From NCBI RefSeq assembly GCF_029541745.1, contig NZ_CP089746.1:4783559-4847558 (forward strand): a DNA stretch of 64,000 nucleotides, in the 5' to 3' direction. Shown in pieces: positions 9,045 through 16,608 of this stretch. Within the stretch, counting starts at the first letter, position 1; every line of letters starts with the position of its first letter. The stretch is from Streptomyces sp. LX-29 (GTDB taxonomy: Bacteria > Actinomycetota > Actinomycetes > Streptomycetales > Streptomycetaceae). The notes beneath the pieces are model-generated. The model saw only the letters and a program-made list of their open reading frames with translations, ran no database searches and was not told the DNA's origin. The position numbers were made by a program, and so were the translations under genes.

Positions 9045-9560
9045 ATGCGTACCCATCACACCTGGATCACCCGCGCCGAGACGCGCGCGGACATCTCCAC
9101 CGTCCGCGAGATCACCCTCGCCGCGTTCGACACCCCGCTGGAGGCGGACCTGGTCGACGCGCTGCGCGCCGACCCCGCCTGGATCGACGGCCTGTCGCTC
9201 GTCGCGACCGACGCGGACGGCGCGCTCGTCGCCCACGCCCTGCTGACCCGCTGTCACATCGACGAGGCCCCGGCCCTGTGTCTGGGCCCCGTCTCGGTGC
9301 GGCCTGAGCACCAGCGGACGGGTGCCGGCTCGGCCGTCATCCGCGCCGCGCTGGCCGCGGCGAAGGAGCGCGGTGAGCACCATGTCACCGTCCTCGGGCA
9401 CCCGGAGTACTACCCGCGCTTCGGGTTCACCCGGGCCTCGACCCACGGCATCAGCCTGACCATCGAGGTGCCGGACGAGGCCATGATGGCGCTCACCCTG
9501 GACGCGGCCCACCCGCTGCCGGCCGGCACCGTCCGCTACGCGGCGCCGTTCGGGATCTAG
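9045..9560 (+). CDS. GNAT family N-acetyltransferase
   Basis: A 171-residue acyl-CoA-dependent acetyltransferase of the single-domain GNAT fold. The acetyl-CoA pyrophosphate loop is SVRPEHQRTGAGSAVIRAAL near residues 85-105, with the R/Q-x-x-G-x-G/A pattern as QRTGAG. The following GHPEYYPRFGF motif near residue 125 is typical of the predicted N-acetyltransferases that act on small molecules or protein termini. No Shine-Dalgarno sequence precedes the ATG at 9045, so translation may be leaderless or the start misplaced. It is flanked by the possible small ORF upstream and by a hairpin terminator downstream, so it is probably a single gene. The substrate is unknown. Confidence 0.9.
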   Translation: MRTHHTWITRAETRADISTVREITLAAFDTPLEADLVDALRADPAWIDGLSLVATDADGALVAHALLTRCHIDEAPALCLGPVSVRPEHQRTGAGSAVIRAALAAAKERGEHHVTVLGHPEYYPRFGFTRASTHGISLTIEVPDEAMMALTLDAAHPLPAGTVRYAAPFGI

Positions 9561-9575
9561 CGGCCCCGCCCGCCG

Positions 9576-9608
9576 CCGGGCGAGGGGGCGCCTCGCCTCC
9601 TCGCCCGG
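9576..9608 (+). terminator. Hairpin terminator after the GNAT gene
   Basis: A 10-bp perfect stem pairs CCGGGCGAGG (9576-9585) with CCTCGCCCGG (9599-9608), with a 13-base loop, 16 bases after the stop codon. Confidence 0.75.
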
Positions 9609-9665
9609 TGCGTCAGCCCTCCCGTACCCTCGTCCCTTCAGTGATCTTGAGCGGGGGAGTGGGCC

Positions 9666-10469
9666 GTGCACAGTGCCGTCGTCACGTCCGGGGGAGACCG
9701 GATCCGGTGGGTGGAGCTGCCGGGGGAGGGGCCCGCGCGGGTCTATGTGCACGGGCTCGGGGCCACCTCGCCCGCGTACTTCGCCGCCGTGGCGGTCCAT
9801 CCGTCGCTGGCGGGGCGACGGTCGCTGCTGGTGGACCTGCTGGGACACGGCCACAGCGACCGGCCGACGGACTTCGACTACACCCTGGAGTCCCACGCCG
9901 ACGCCCTCGCCGCCGCGCTGACCGCGGCCGGCGTCTTCGGCGCGGAGCTCGTCGCGCACAGCATGGGCGGCTCGGTCGCCATCGTGCTCGCCGCCCGCCA
10001 CCCCGAGCTGGTCTCCCGGTTGGTCCTGGTCGACGCCAACCTCGATCCGATCCCGCGCCGGCCGGAGTCCTCCGGCAGCAGCGGCATCGCCTGGTACACG
10101 GAAGAGGAGTTCCTGGCGGGCGGCTGGGCGGAGGTACGGGACCGGGTCGGCGCGCACTGGTGGTCGACCATGCGGCTGGCCGGTCGGGAGGCGCTGCACC
10201 GCAGCGCCGTGCACCTCGCGCGGGGCACCACCCCCACCATGCGTGAACTCCTGCTGGAGCTGGACATCCCGCGCGCCTATCTGCTGCCGGAGGCCGACGG
10301 CCCACTGCCCGGCGCCGAGGCGCTCGCCGCGGCGGGGGTGGCCGTCGTGGCCATCCCCGACTGCGGGCACAACATCATGCTGGACAACCCGGAGGGCTTC
10401 GTCCGCGCCGCCGCGGCCGCGCTGGCCTCCGCGGTCACGCCCGGCGGCCCCGGCACGGTGGAGTCCTAG
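9666..10469 (+). CDS. Alpha/beta-fold hydrolase
   Basis: A 267-residue alpha/beta hydrolase with a GTG start at 9666 and GGGGGAG 7 bases upstream. The oxyanion-hole HG motif is VYVHGLGAT near residue 28. The nucleophile elbow is VAHSMGGSVA with Ser near residue 100. The acid is probably Asp in LVDANLD near residue 120, and the catalytic His is in DCGHNIMLDNP near residue 240. These residues form the expected triad, so it should be active on an ester or related bond in the cytoplasm. Its TAG stop forms part of the CTAG target site of the IS element that follows directly. The insertion therefore leaves the protein complete but cuts the gene off from its original downstream sequence. Confidence 0.9.
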   Translation: MHSAVVTSGGDRIRWVELPGEGPARVYVHGLGATSPAYFAAVAVHPSLAGRRSLLVDLLGHGHSDRPTDFDYTLESHADALAAALTAAGVFGAELVAHSMGGSVAIVLAARHPELVSRLVLVDANLDPIPRRPESSGSSGIAWYTEEEFLAGGWAEVRDRVGAHWWSTMRLAGREALHRSAVHLARGTTPTMRELLLELDIPRAYLLPEADGPLPGAEALAAAGVAVVAIPDCGHNIMLDNPEGFVRAAAAALASAVTPGGPGTVES

Positions 10470-11370
10470 GCAGTTTCGTTTGGATCAGCCGGTCGTTGGT
10501 CTGGGTGTGCCGTTGACTGACGCGCAGTGGGCGCGGATCGAGCCGTTGCTCCCGGACCGGACGCCGAGGCGCGGTGGTCGGTGGCGGGACCATCGGGAGG
10601 TGATCGACGCGATCGCCTTCAAGTTCCAGACCGGAACCCAGTGGGTGCACCTTCCGGAGAAGTACGGCAACTGGCGAGGCGTCTACAACCGGCTGCGTAT
10701 GTGGGCCGTCGACGGCACCTGGGAGCGAGTGTTCACCGCTCTCATAGCCCAGGCCGACGCGGACGAGGACCTGAACTGGGCCGTCTCTGTGGACTCCACG
10801 ATCGTGCGAGCACACCAGCACGCTGCCGGGGCCCGCAAAAGGGGGCCCCGGCTGGAGAACCGGCCGACCACGCCATCGGCCGGTCCCGCGGCGGGCTGAC
10901 CACGAAGATCCACCTCGCGGCCGACGGCGACTGCCGGCCCCTGGCCTTCGTCCTCACGGCCGGCCAGGCCGGCGATGCACCCGCCTTCGGCGAGGTCATG
11001 GCCCGTCTGCGCGTTCCCCGCCGACGTGGACGACCTCGCACCAGGCCGGACGTCGTCCTGGCCGACAAGGCGTACTCCTCACGTGCGATCCGCGAGCATC
11101 TACGCCAGCGCGGCATCCGGGCAGTGATCCCCACCCGGGCGGATCAGCGCGGCCACCGGCTGCGTCGCGGCAGACACGGTGGGAGGCCACCCGCTTTCGA
11201 CCGTGACGCGTACAAGCAGCGCAATACCGTCGAGCGGTGCATCAACCGCCTGAAGCAGTGGCGAGGGATCGCCACCCGCTACGAGAAGACAGCGGTCATC
11301 TACCTGGCCGGACTCCACATCGCGGGCATCTTCCTCTGGTCCGCTCGGTGATCCAAACGAAACCGCCTAG
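10466..11370. mobile_element. Complete IS5-family (IS427-group-like) insertion sequence with CTAG target duplication
   Basis: The element spans 10470-11366 (897 bp), flanked by direct CTAG copies at 10466-10469 and 11367-11370. The terminal inverted repeats are GCAGTTTCGTTTGGATCA on the left and GCGGTTTCGTTTGGATCA on the right, matching at 17 of 18 positions. It encodes one transposase in two overlapping frames. Intact ends, target duplication and reading frames suggest a recent and possibly still mobile insertion. Family assignment rests on the DDE signature and size. Confidence 0.93.
10507..11351 (+). CDS. IS5-family transposase, two frames joined by a -1 frameshift
   Basis: The first frame begins at the GTG at 10507 (MPLTDAQWARIEPLLPD) and ends at 10899; it carries the helix-turn-helix-type N-terminus and the first catalytic Asp in VSVDSTIVRAHQH. 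The second frame, usable from about 10840 to 11351, carries GGLTTKIHLAADG, the second Asp in VVLADKAYSS and the IS5 Y-x2-R-x3-E-x6-K signature (YKQRNTVERCINRLK). The frames meet at an A4G5 run near 10837-10845, followed by GC-rich sequence able to fold, the usual layout for -1 programmed slippage in IS5 elements. All three DDE residues are present, so the fused product should be active. A plain inactivating frameshift is the alternative. Confidence 0.88.
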
Positions 11371-11392
11371 GCGCCGCGGCGTCGTCGGCGCC
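11370..11392 (+). terminator. Hairpin that probably once followed the hydrolase gene directly
   Basis: GGCGCCG (11370-11376) pairs with CGGCGCC (11386-11392) right after the IS element. If the element is removed in thought, this hairpin lies immediately after the hydrolase stop codon, so the insertion has displaced it by about 900 bp. The stem is short and lacks a U-tract. Confidence 0.35.
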
Positions 11393-11578
11393 GCGCGCCT
11401 GGGCCCGGGGCCTGGGCCAGGGATCTGGGGCGCTCGCCGCGGGGCGGTACGGCTGGGTGAGGCGGGTGCGGCGGAAGGTCGCCTGCCGGCGCCCTGCCGC
11501 CGCACCCGCGGCGGCACCTACTTCACGGCTGCCCCTTCGTCGGCGACGACCGACTGTGGGGCGTCAACCACCGCCGCG

Positions 11579-12181
11579 CTAGCGGACCCGGTAGACCTGA
11601 CCCGTCTGCGCGCCCTCGACCGAGCGGACGTACGCGGTCGCCACCCGTGCCGCCGGAACGGCCTCCATACCGGCGAAGAAGGCACCGTAGGCGGGCAGGG
11701 ACTCCTCGGCCACCGCCGGGCTCACCGCGTTGATCCGCTGGGGCGGCAGCTCGATCGCGGCGGCACGGACGAACGCCTCGACCGCGCCGTTCGCCGCGGA
11801 CGCGGCCGCCCCGGCCACGATCGGCTCCTCGGTGAGGACGCCGCTGACGAGCGTGAACGAGCCGGTGGGCGCCACGTGCCGGGCGCCCTGGCGGACCAGC
11901 TCCAGCTGGCTCAGCGCCTTGCCGCGCAGGGTCGCCGCGAAGTCGTCGGCGGTCAGCTCGCCCAGCGGCCGGAACACGGCGTCGCCCGCGGCGACCGCCA
12001 CCGCGTCCAGCGGGCCGGCCTCCGCGTACATCCGGGCCACCGCCTCGGGGTCGGTGACGTCGGCCACCAGGTCGCCGCCCGAGCGGCCCACGCCGATCAC
12101 CTCGTGCCCGCGCGCCGCGAGCGCCTCGCGCACCGCGCCGCCGAGCGTGCCGCCCGCACCGACCAGAAGAATCCTCACCAC
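11579..12181 (-). CDS. SDR-like NAD(P)-binding protein lacking the usual YxxxK motif
   Basis: About 200 residues with a Rossmann nucleotide site near the N-terminus (VRILLVGAGGTLGG, the GxxGxxG motif). It starts at a GTG at 12181 or 12178; GGACGG lies a few bases upstream. Asp pairs after strand 3 (VADVTD) and the NAG-like segment (VAVAAGDAV) fit the short-chain dehydrogenase/reductase fold. Where the catalytic Tyr-x3-Lys should lie the sequence reads AGAAASAANGAVEAF, with no Tyr or Lys. The protein may bind cofactor without classical SDR chemistry, as in some atypical short SDRs. It diverges from the LysR gene at 12301, the usual arrangement of a LysR regulator and its target. Confidence 0.85.
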   Translation of the reverse strand: MVRILLVGAGGTLGGAVREALAARGHEVIGVGRSGGDLVADVTDPEAVARMYAEAGPLDAVAVAAGDAVFRPLGELTADDFAATLRGKALSQLELVRQGARHVAPTGSFTLVSGVLTEEPIVAGAAASAANGAVEAFVRAAAIELPPQRINAVSPAVAEESLPAYGAFFAGMEAVPAARVATAYVRSVEGAQTGQVYRVR

Positions 12182-12300
12182 ACACCGTCCATCGCATTCC
12201 GGGATATCGAGCCCGGGGGACCACCCGGGCATCTCCGACGCTACGGACCCCTCCCCCGGGCGCGGAAATGCCGTCTGGACAGGGATTATGCTCCACAGGC

Positions 12301-13167
12301 ATGGATGATGTGGAACTGCGCCACCTCAGGGCCCTGGACGCGGTGGCCGCGGCGGGCACCGTCACGGCCGCGGCGGCCCGACTGCACATGACCCAGCCCG
12401 CCCTGTCGCGCACGCTGGCCCAGTTGGAGGCGCGCGTCGGCGTCCGGCTCGTCGACCGCTCCCCCCGACACCTGGCGCTGACCGAGGCCGGGACGACCCT
12501 GCTCGGGCACGCGCGGGCGATCCTGTCCCACCTGGACGCGGCGCTGGCCGACACCCGGGCTGTCTCCCGGCCGTTGCGGCTCGGCTACACCTGTGCGGTG
12601 CTCGGGCGGCAGACCGTGCCGCTGCTGCGCTCGTGGCGCCGGACGCACCCGCACATCCCGCTCGAGGTGGTCCGGCGGGACAACAGCACGGCGGGCCTGG
12701 CCGCTGGGGACGCCGATGTGGCGGTGCTCCGCACGGTCCCCGCCGACCCGCGCATCCACACCGAGGCGCTGTACACGGAGGACCGGGTCGCCGCCCTGCC
12801 CGACGACCACCCGCTCGCGGGCCGGGACCAGGTGCTGCTGGCCGAGCTCACCGCCGGCCAAGGTCTTCCGCTGGCCCTGTGGCCGGAGACGGGAACCGCT
12901 TCGCCGGACCTGTGGCCGCCGGAGCAGCGTCCGGCGCGGACGGTCGAGGTGGGCAACGTGGACGAGTGGCTGAACCTCGTCGCCGCCGGGGGCGCGTTCG
13001 GCCTCGGCGCGGCGGGCACGGCGGAGAGCCACGGTCACCCGGGTGTCCGCTTCGTCCCCGTCTCGGACGCGCCTGCCGCCACGGTCTACCTCGCCCACCC
13101 CGCCCACCCCACACACCCGCGGACGGAGGAGTTCCGGGCGGCGGTCCGGGACGTGGTGAGCGGCTGA
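12301..13167 (+). CDS. LysR-family transcriptional regulator
   Basis: A 288-residue LTTR. The winged helix-turn-helix fills residues about 5-62 (ELRHLRALDAVAAAGTVTAA, then HMTQPALSRTLAQLE), and the effector-binding domain with two lobes follows. It lies 119 bases from and divergent to the SDR-like gene, so it most likely controls that gene and itself through the shared intergenic region; no clear T-N11-A palindrome stood out there. The effector is unknown. Typical length, no truncation. Confidence 0.92.
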   Translation: MDDVELRHLRALDAVAAAGTVTAAAARLHMTQPALSRTLAQLEARVGVRLVDRSPRHLALTEAGTTLLGHARAILSHLDAALADTRAVSRPLRLGYTCAVLGRQTVPLLRSWRRTHPHIPLEVVRRDNSTAGLAAGDADVAVLRTVPADPRIHTEALYTEDRVAALPDDHPLAGRDQVLLAELTAGQGLPLALWPETGTASPDLWPPEQRPARTVEVGNVDEWLNLVAAGGAFGLGAAGTAESHGHPGVRFVPVSDAPAATVYLAHPAHPTHPRTEEFRAAVRDVVSG

Positions 13168-13316
13168 GCGGCCCTGGTGACGTCGGCTGCGGTTCCGCGG
13201 CGCCCTGAAGTGGCGCGGGGCCGTGTGAGAGGTGCGGCCGCCGCCGCGTGGGCGCGACCGGTGACAACGGGCCCGCGGACGGTCGACGACCCGTCGCGAC
13301 ACTTCCTGCGGTGGGC

Positions 13317-14555
13317 TTAGATGCTCGCCGCCGTGTCGCCCCGCGCCGTGTCGCCCCGCGCCGTGTCGGGTCGCGCCGCGGTGGGCCGTTCTCCGCGTAC
13401 CTCCGGCAGCAGCAGGACGGCCAGGTTGGCGACGGCCACCAGGACCGCCGCCGTCAGCAACGGCGCGGTGGTGCCGACCGCCGCGGCGACGGGCGCGGCC
13501 ACGGCCAGACCCACGGGGCGGGCGGCGAAGGAGATCAGCATGTCGAAGGAGCCGACCCGGCCGAGCGCCTCTCGGGGGATACGGTGCTGGAGGGTGGTCT
13601 CCCACAGCGGGCTCAGGACGCCGAGCCCGAACATGGCGGCGCAGTAGGCGACCGTGACGGCCGCCGTCGGCAGCCGCAGCGCGAAGGCCGCCAAGGGGAG
13701 CGCGTAGACGGCGGCCCCCAGGGCGATGGCGACCAGCGGGCGCCGGATGGGCAGTCGGGACGCGGCCCAGACGCCGGCCAGCATGCCCGCCGTGCCGACC
13801 TGCGCGATGATCACCCAGGCGGTCTCCCCGCCCAGATGGCGCACGGCGATCAGCGGGCCGAGCGTCAGCAGGAATCCCGCGGCCAGGTGCCACACCCCGT
13901 GCCCGAGGACGTTGACGACGAACCAGCGGTGGCGCCGGGACTCCGCCCAGCCCTCCCGGAGGTCCGCCAGGAAGTCGCCGCGTGCGGTCGGTCGGGCGAA
14001 CGGCTCGGGCCGCAGCCGGCCGAGCGTGGTGGCGGACACCACGAACAGCGCGCCGGTCAGGAGCGAGGACCAGCCGGCTCCCACCAGCAGCATCAGCCCT
14101 CCGGCGGTGGCGGGCGCGGCGACCTGGGCGAGCCCCTGGGCCACGCCGAGCCGCGCGTTCACCCGCAGCCGCTCCGGCGCGGGCACCACGGCGGCGACCA
14201 GCGTTCGGACGGCCGGCGTCCCGAAGGCCACGGCAGCGCCGGTGATCGCGGACAGCACCGCCAGATCCACGATCCGGACCCGCCCGGTGAGGAGTTCGGC
14301 GCCGATCGCCAGCTGGGTGACGGCACGTACCAGGTCCGCGGCGAGCGTCACCCGCTGCGGTGGGAAGCGATCGGCCACCACGCCGGCGACCGGCAGCAGG
14401 AGCAGCAGGGGGAGCAGTTCGCAGGAGAGGACGAGCCCCAGGTCGGCGGCGGATCCGGTGCCGACGATCGCGAGGGTCAACGTGGTCGGGATGAGCGCGG
14501 TGCCCAGCGCCGCGAAGGTGCGTCCGATCAGCAGGCGAAGCGTCGGTGGCGTCAT
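13317..14555 (-). CDS. MFS transporter, probable drug efflux
   Basis: A 412-residue major facilitator superfamily protein with about 12 hydrophobic helices. It begins MTPPTLRLLIGRTFAALGTA. The loop between helices 2 and 3 (GVVADRFPPQRV) is the MFS motif A region. The C-terminal tail repeats DTARG from three 15-bp DNA copies at 13330-13374. The promoter at 14563-14592 places the transcript start at or next to the ATG at 14555, and there is no Shine-Dalgarno sequence, so a leaderless mRNA is likely. It diverges from a MarR regulator across 69 bases holding a palindromic operator, the standard layout for a MarR-repressed efflux pump. The substrate is unknown. Confidence 0.9.
   Translation of the reverse strand: MTPPTLRLLIGRTFAALGTALIPTTLTLAIVGTGSAADLGLVLSCELLPLLLLLPVAGVVADRFPPQRVTLAADLVRAVTQLAIGAELLTGRVRIVDLAVLSAITGAAVAFGTPAVRTLVAAVVPAPERLRVNARLGVAQGLAQVAAPATAGGLMLLVGAGWSSLLTGALFVVSATTLGRLRPEPFARPTARGDFLADLREGWAESRRHRWFVVNVLGHGVWHLAAGFLLTLGPLIAVRHLGGETAWVIIAQVGTAGMLAGVWAASRLPIRRPLVAIALGAAVYALPLAAFALRLPTAAVTVAYCAAMFGLGVLSPLWETTLQHRIPREALGRVGSFDMLISFAARPVGLAVAAPVAAAVGTTAPLLTAAVLVAVANLAVLLLPEVRGERPTAARPDTARGDTARGDTAASI
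13330..13374. repeat. Three 15-bp tandem repeats in the MFS 3' end
   Basis: Copies of GCCGTGTCGCCCCGC at 13330, 13345 and 13360 (the last with two changes) encode the DTARG repeats of the transporter tail, in frame. Confidence 0.85.
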
Positions 14556-14562
14556 GACGGCG

Positions 14563-14592
14563 AATGTATTTCGCTGGCAGATCGTTCGTCAA
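14563..14592 (-). promoter_or_regulatory. Promoter of the MFS gene
   Basis: Reading the minus strand, TTGACG (14587-14592) and TACATT (14563-14568) are separated by 18 bases, a good match to the housekeeping sigma consensus. The -10 ends 7 bases before the ATG at 14555, predicting a leaderless transcript. Confidence 0.7.
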
Positions 14593-14600
14593 CGAAATAC
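14566..14600. promoter_or_regulatory. Palindromic operator, probably for the MarR regulator
   Basis: Half-sites GTATTTCG (14566-14573) and CGAAATAC (14593-14600) are perfectly complementary with 19 bases between. One arm overlaps the MFS -10 and the other abuts its -35, so binding would block the MFS promoter and probably the divergent marR promoter too. Confidence 0.72.
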
Positions 14601-14624
14601 TTGCTGGCGTAGCATACTGGACGG

Positions 14625-15134
14625 ATGGAGGACTCCGTCGATCGGCATATCGCCCGCTGGCGCGACAAGGCGCCCTTCGATGAGCGGGTGGAGGCGATCG
14701 TGACCCGCATTCAGATGCTGAGGAAGCACGTGGCCCAGGCCAAGGGTCGGGCGCTCGCCGAAGTCGGCCTGCAGGAGTTCGAGTTCGAGACCCTGCACCG
14801 GCTCGCGTCGCGCGGCGAGCCCTGGCGCGCCACCCCCTCGGAGCTGGCCGCCGAGCTGATGGTCTCGCCCGCGGGAATGACGGGTCGGCTCGACTCGCTG
14901 GAGAACGCCGGCCTGGTCCGCAGGCTCCGTGGCCTCACGAGCGACCGCCGCCGGGTCGATGTGGAGCTCACCGAGCTCGGCCACTCCCGCTGGTTCGCGG
15001 CGATGCGGCTGCGCGGCGCGGCCGAGGACGCCATGGTGGAGGTCCTGGGTCCGGACGACCAGGATGTGTTGAGCGACCTGCTCAAGCGCATGCTGGCGCG
15101 GGTGGAGGCCGGCGGCGCCGAATCCGTCGGATGA
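14625..15134 (+). CDS. MarR-family transcriptional regulator
   Basis: A 169-residue winged-helix regulator. The recognition region is ATPSELAAELMVSPAGMTGRLD (helix-turn-helix, residues about 67-90), followed by the wing LTSDRRRVDVELTELG, characteristic of MarR proteins; flanking helices form the dimer interface. No Shine-Dalgarno sequence precedes the ATG, and a possible -10 (CATACT, 14613-14618) lies 7 bases upstream, so this mRNA too may be leaderless. It shares the operator at 14566-14600 with the divergent MFS gene and is probably autoregulated. The ligand may be a substrate of the pump. Confidence 0.92.
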   Translation: MEDSVDRHIARWRDKAPFDERVEAIVTRIQMLRKHVAQAKGRALAEVGLQEFEFETLHRLASRGEPWRATPSELAAELMVSPAGMTGRLDSLENAGLVRRLRGLTSDRRRVDVELTELGHSRWFAAMRLRGAAEDAMVEVLGPDDQDVLSDLLKRMLARVEAGGAESVG

Positions 15135-15245
15135 CCGCGCGCGGGGGCCGCACGCCCGGCCCTCGCCGTTGCCTCGGGGCATGACGTCGGCCGCATGCGG
15201 CGAAACCGGCTGCGCCCCGCCCTGGCCACATGGTAGGCAACCGGC

Positions 15246-15746
15246 ATGGATGATCTTGTGACGGAGCGACTGGTGCTGCATCCGCTCAGCGTGGCCGAGG
15301 CCGAGGCGCTGGTGGCCGGAGAGCCGGACGGAACGGTCCGCTGGGCGCCCGGGTATCCGACGGAGGGGGACGTGGGCGCGGTCCGGAGGTTCCTGGCCGT
15401 CGACGCGGACGACGACGGGCCGCCGCACGCGGGCGTCTACGAGATACGCACCCGCGAGGACGGGGTCGCCGTCGGCGGCATGGGCTTCCACGGGCCCGTG
15501 GCCGAGGACGGCAGCGTCACCGTCGGCTACGGCCTGGTGCCCGCGGCGCAGGGGAAGGGGTACGCCACCGAGGCGCTCCGCGCGGTGCTGGCGGCGGCGC
15601 GCGAGCGCGGTATCACGAAGGTGAAGGGCGACGCCGACCACGACAACATCGCCTCCCAGCGCGTCATGGCCGGCGCCGGGATGGAACTGGTCGGCGGCGA
15701 CGAGAAGGTGAAGTACTACGAGACCGCCTGGCCGCTGGGCCGATAG
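15246..15746 (+). CDS. GNAT family N-acetyltransferase (RimJ/RimL-like)
   Basis: A 166-residue acetyltransferase beginning MDDLVTERLVLHPLS, the typical RimJ/RimL-type opening (TERLxLxPL). The acyl-CoA loop is GLVPAAQGKGYATEALRAVL near residues 98-117 with the Q-x-x-G-x-A/G core as QGKGYA. The C-terminal DHDNIASQRVMAGAGM motif is the conserved N-x-x-S-x-x-x-x-x-x-G segment. Targets in this group are protein N-termini or small amines; none can be assigned. There is no clear ribosome site before the ATG. Downstream lies about 850 bp of degenerate GC repeat. Confidence 0.9.
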   Translation: MDDLVTERLVLHPLSVAEAEALVAGEPDGTVRWAPGYPTEGDVGAVRRFLAVDADDDGPPHAGVYEIRTREDGVAVGGMGFHGPVAEDGSVTVGYGLVPAAQGKGYATEALRAVLAAARERGITKVKGDADHDNIASQRVMAGAGMELVGGDEKVKYYETAWPLGR

Positions 15747-16560
15747 CGCCGGGCCGACGCCGCCGGGCCCATGACCCTGGCCCGTCGACGCCGCCGGGCG
15801 GGTAGCGCGGGCCGATGCCGCCGGGCGGATGGCCCTGGTCCGATGCCGCCGCCAGGCCGACGGCGCCGGGCGGATATCGCGGGCCGAAGCCCCCGGGCCG
15901 ATGGCCCTGGCCCGTCGACGACGCCGGGTCGGCGGTGCCGGGCGGACAGGCGGGCCGATGCCCGGGCCGATGGCCCTGGCCTGACGATGCCGCCGGGCCG
16001 ACGGCGCTGGGCGGATGGCGCCGGCTCGATGCCGCCGGGCGGATGGCCCTGGCCCGATGCCGCCGCCAGGCCGACGGCGCCGGGCCGATAGCGCCGGGCC
16101 CCTTGGCCCTGGCCCGTCGACGCCGCCGGGCGGGTACCGCGGGCCGATGCCGCCAGGTCGATGACGCTGGCCTGACGATGCTGCCGGGCCGACGGCGTCT
16201 GGCGGATAGTGCTGACGCCGGGCCGATGATCCCGGCCCGTCGACGGCGCCGGGCCCGAAGGTGCCGGGCGGATGGCGCCGGGTCGACGCCGCCGGGCGGA
16301 TAGCGCGGGCCGACGTCCTCGGCCGATGCCCCTGGCCCGTCGACGGCGCCGGGCCCGATGGTGCCAAGCGGATGACGCCGGGCGGATGAGGCCGCCGGGC
16401 CGATGACCCCCACCCGACGACGCCCCCCGGGCCGATGACCCCGACCCGACGCCGCCCCCGGGCCGATGGCCCTGACCCGACGACGCCCCCAGGCCGATGG
16501 CCCCTGGCCCGTCGATGCCCCCGGCCGATGACGCCGGGTGGGTGAAACCCGGCCGGGCCC
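15747..16560. repeat. Degenerate GC minisatellite, about 0.8 kb
   Basis: The whole interval is built from shuffled variants of short blocks such as GCCGCCGGGCGGATGGC, CCTGGCCCGTCGAC and GGCCGATG, recurring every 25-60 bases with indels. It separates two same-strand genes. Several frames stay open through it on both strands, but they encode only Arg/Pro/Ala/Gly-rich repeats (for example ARAIGPGASA-like) without a stable frame from unit to unit. I therefore treat it as noncoding repetitive DNA. Confidence 0.8.
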
Positions 16561-16608
16561 GGCCTGCCGCGCCGGCCCGGGTACGGCCGCTCGGTCGAAG
16601 ATCGGATC

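Noticed and set aside
12286..14592. Long minus-strand frame across the LysR and MFS genes
   Set aside because: It spans two well-supported genes in the wrong frame and encodes Arg/Gly/Pro-rich sequence without motifs.
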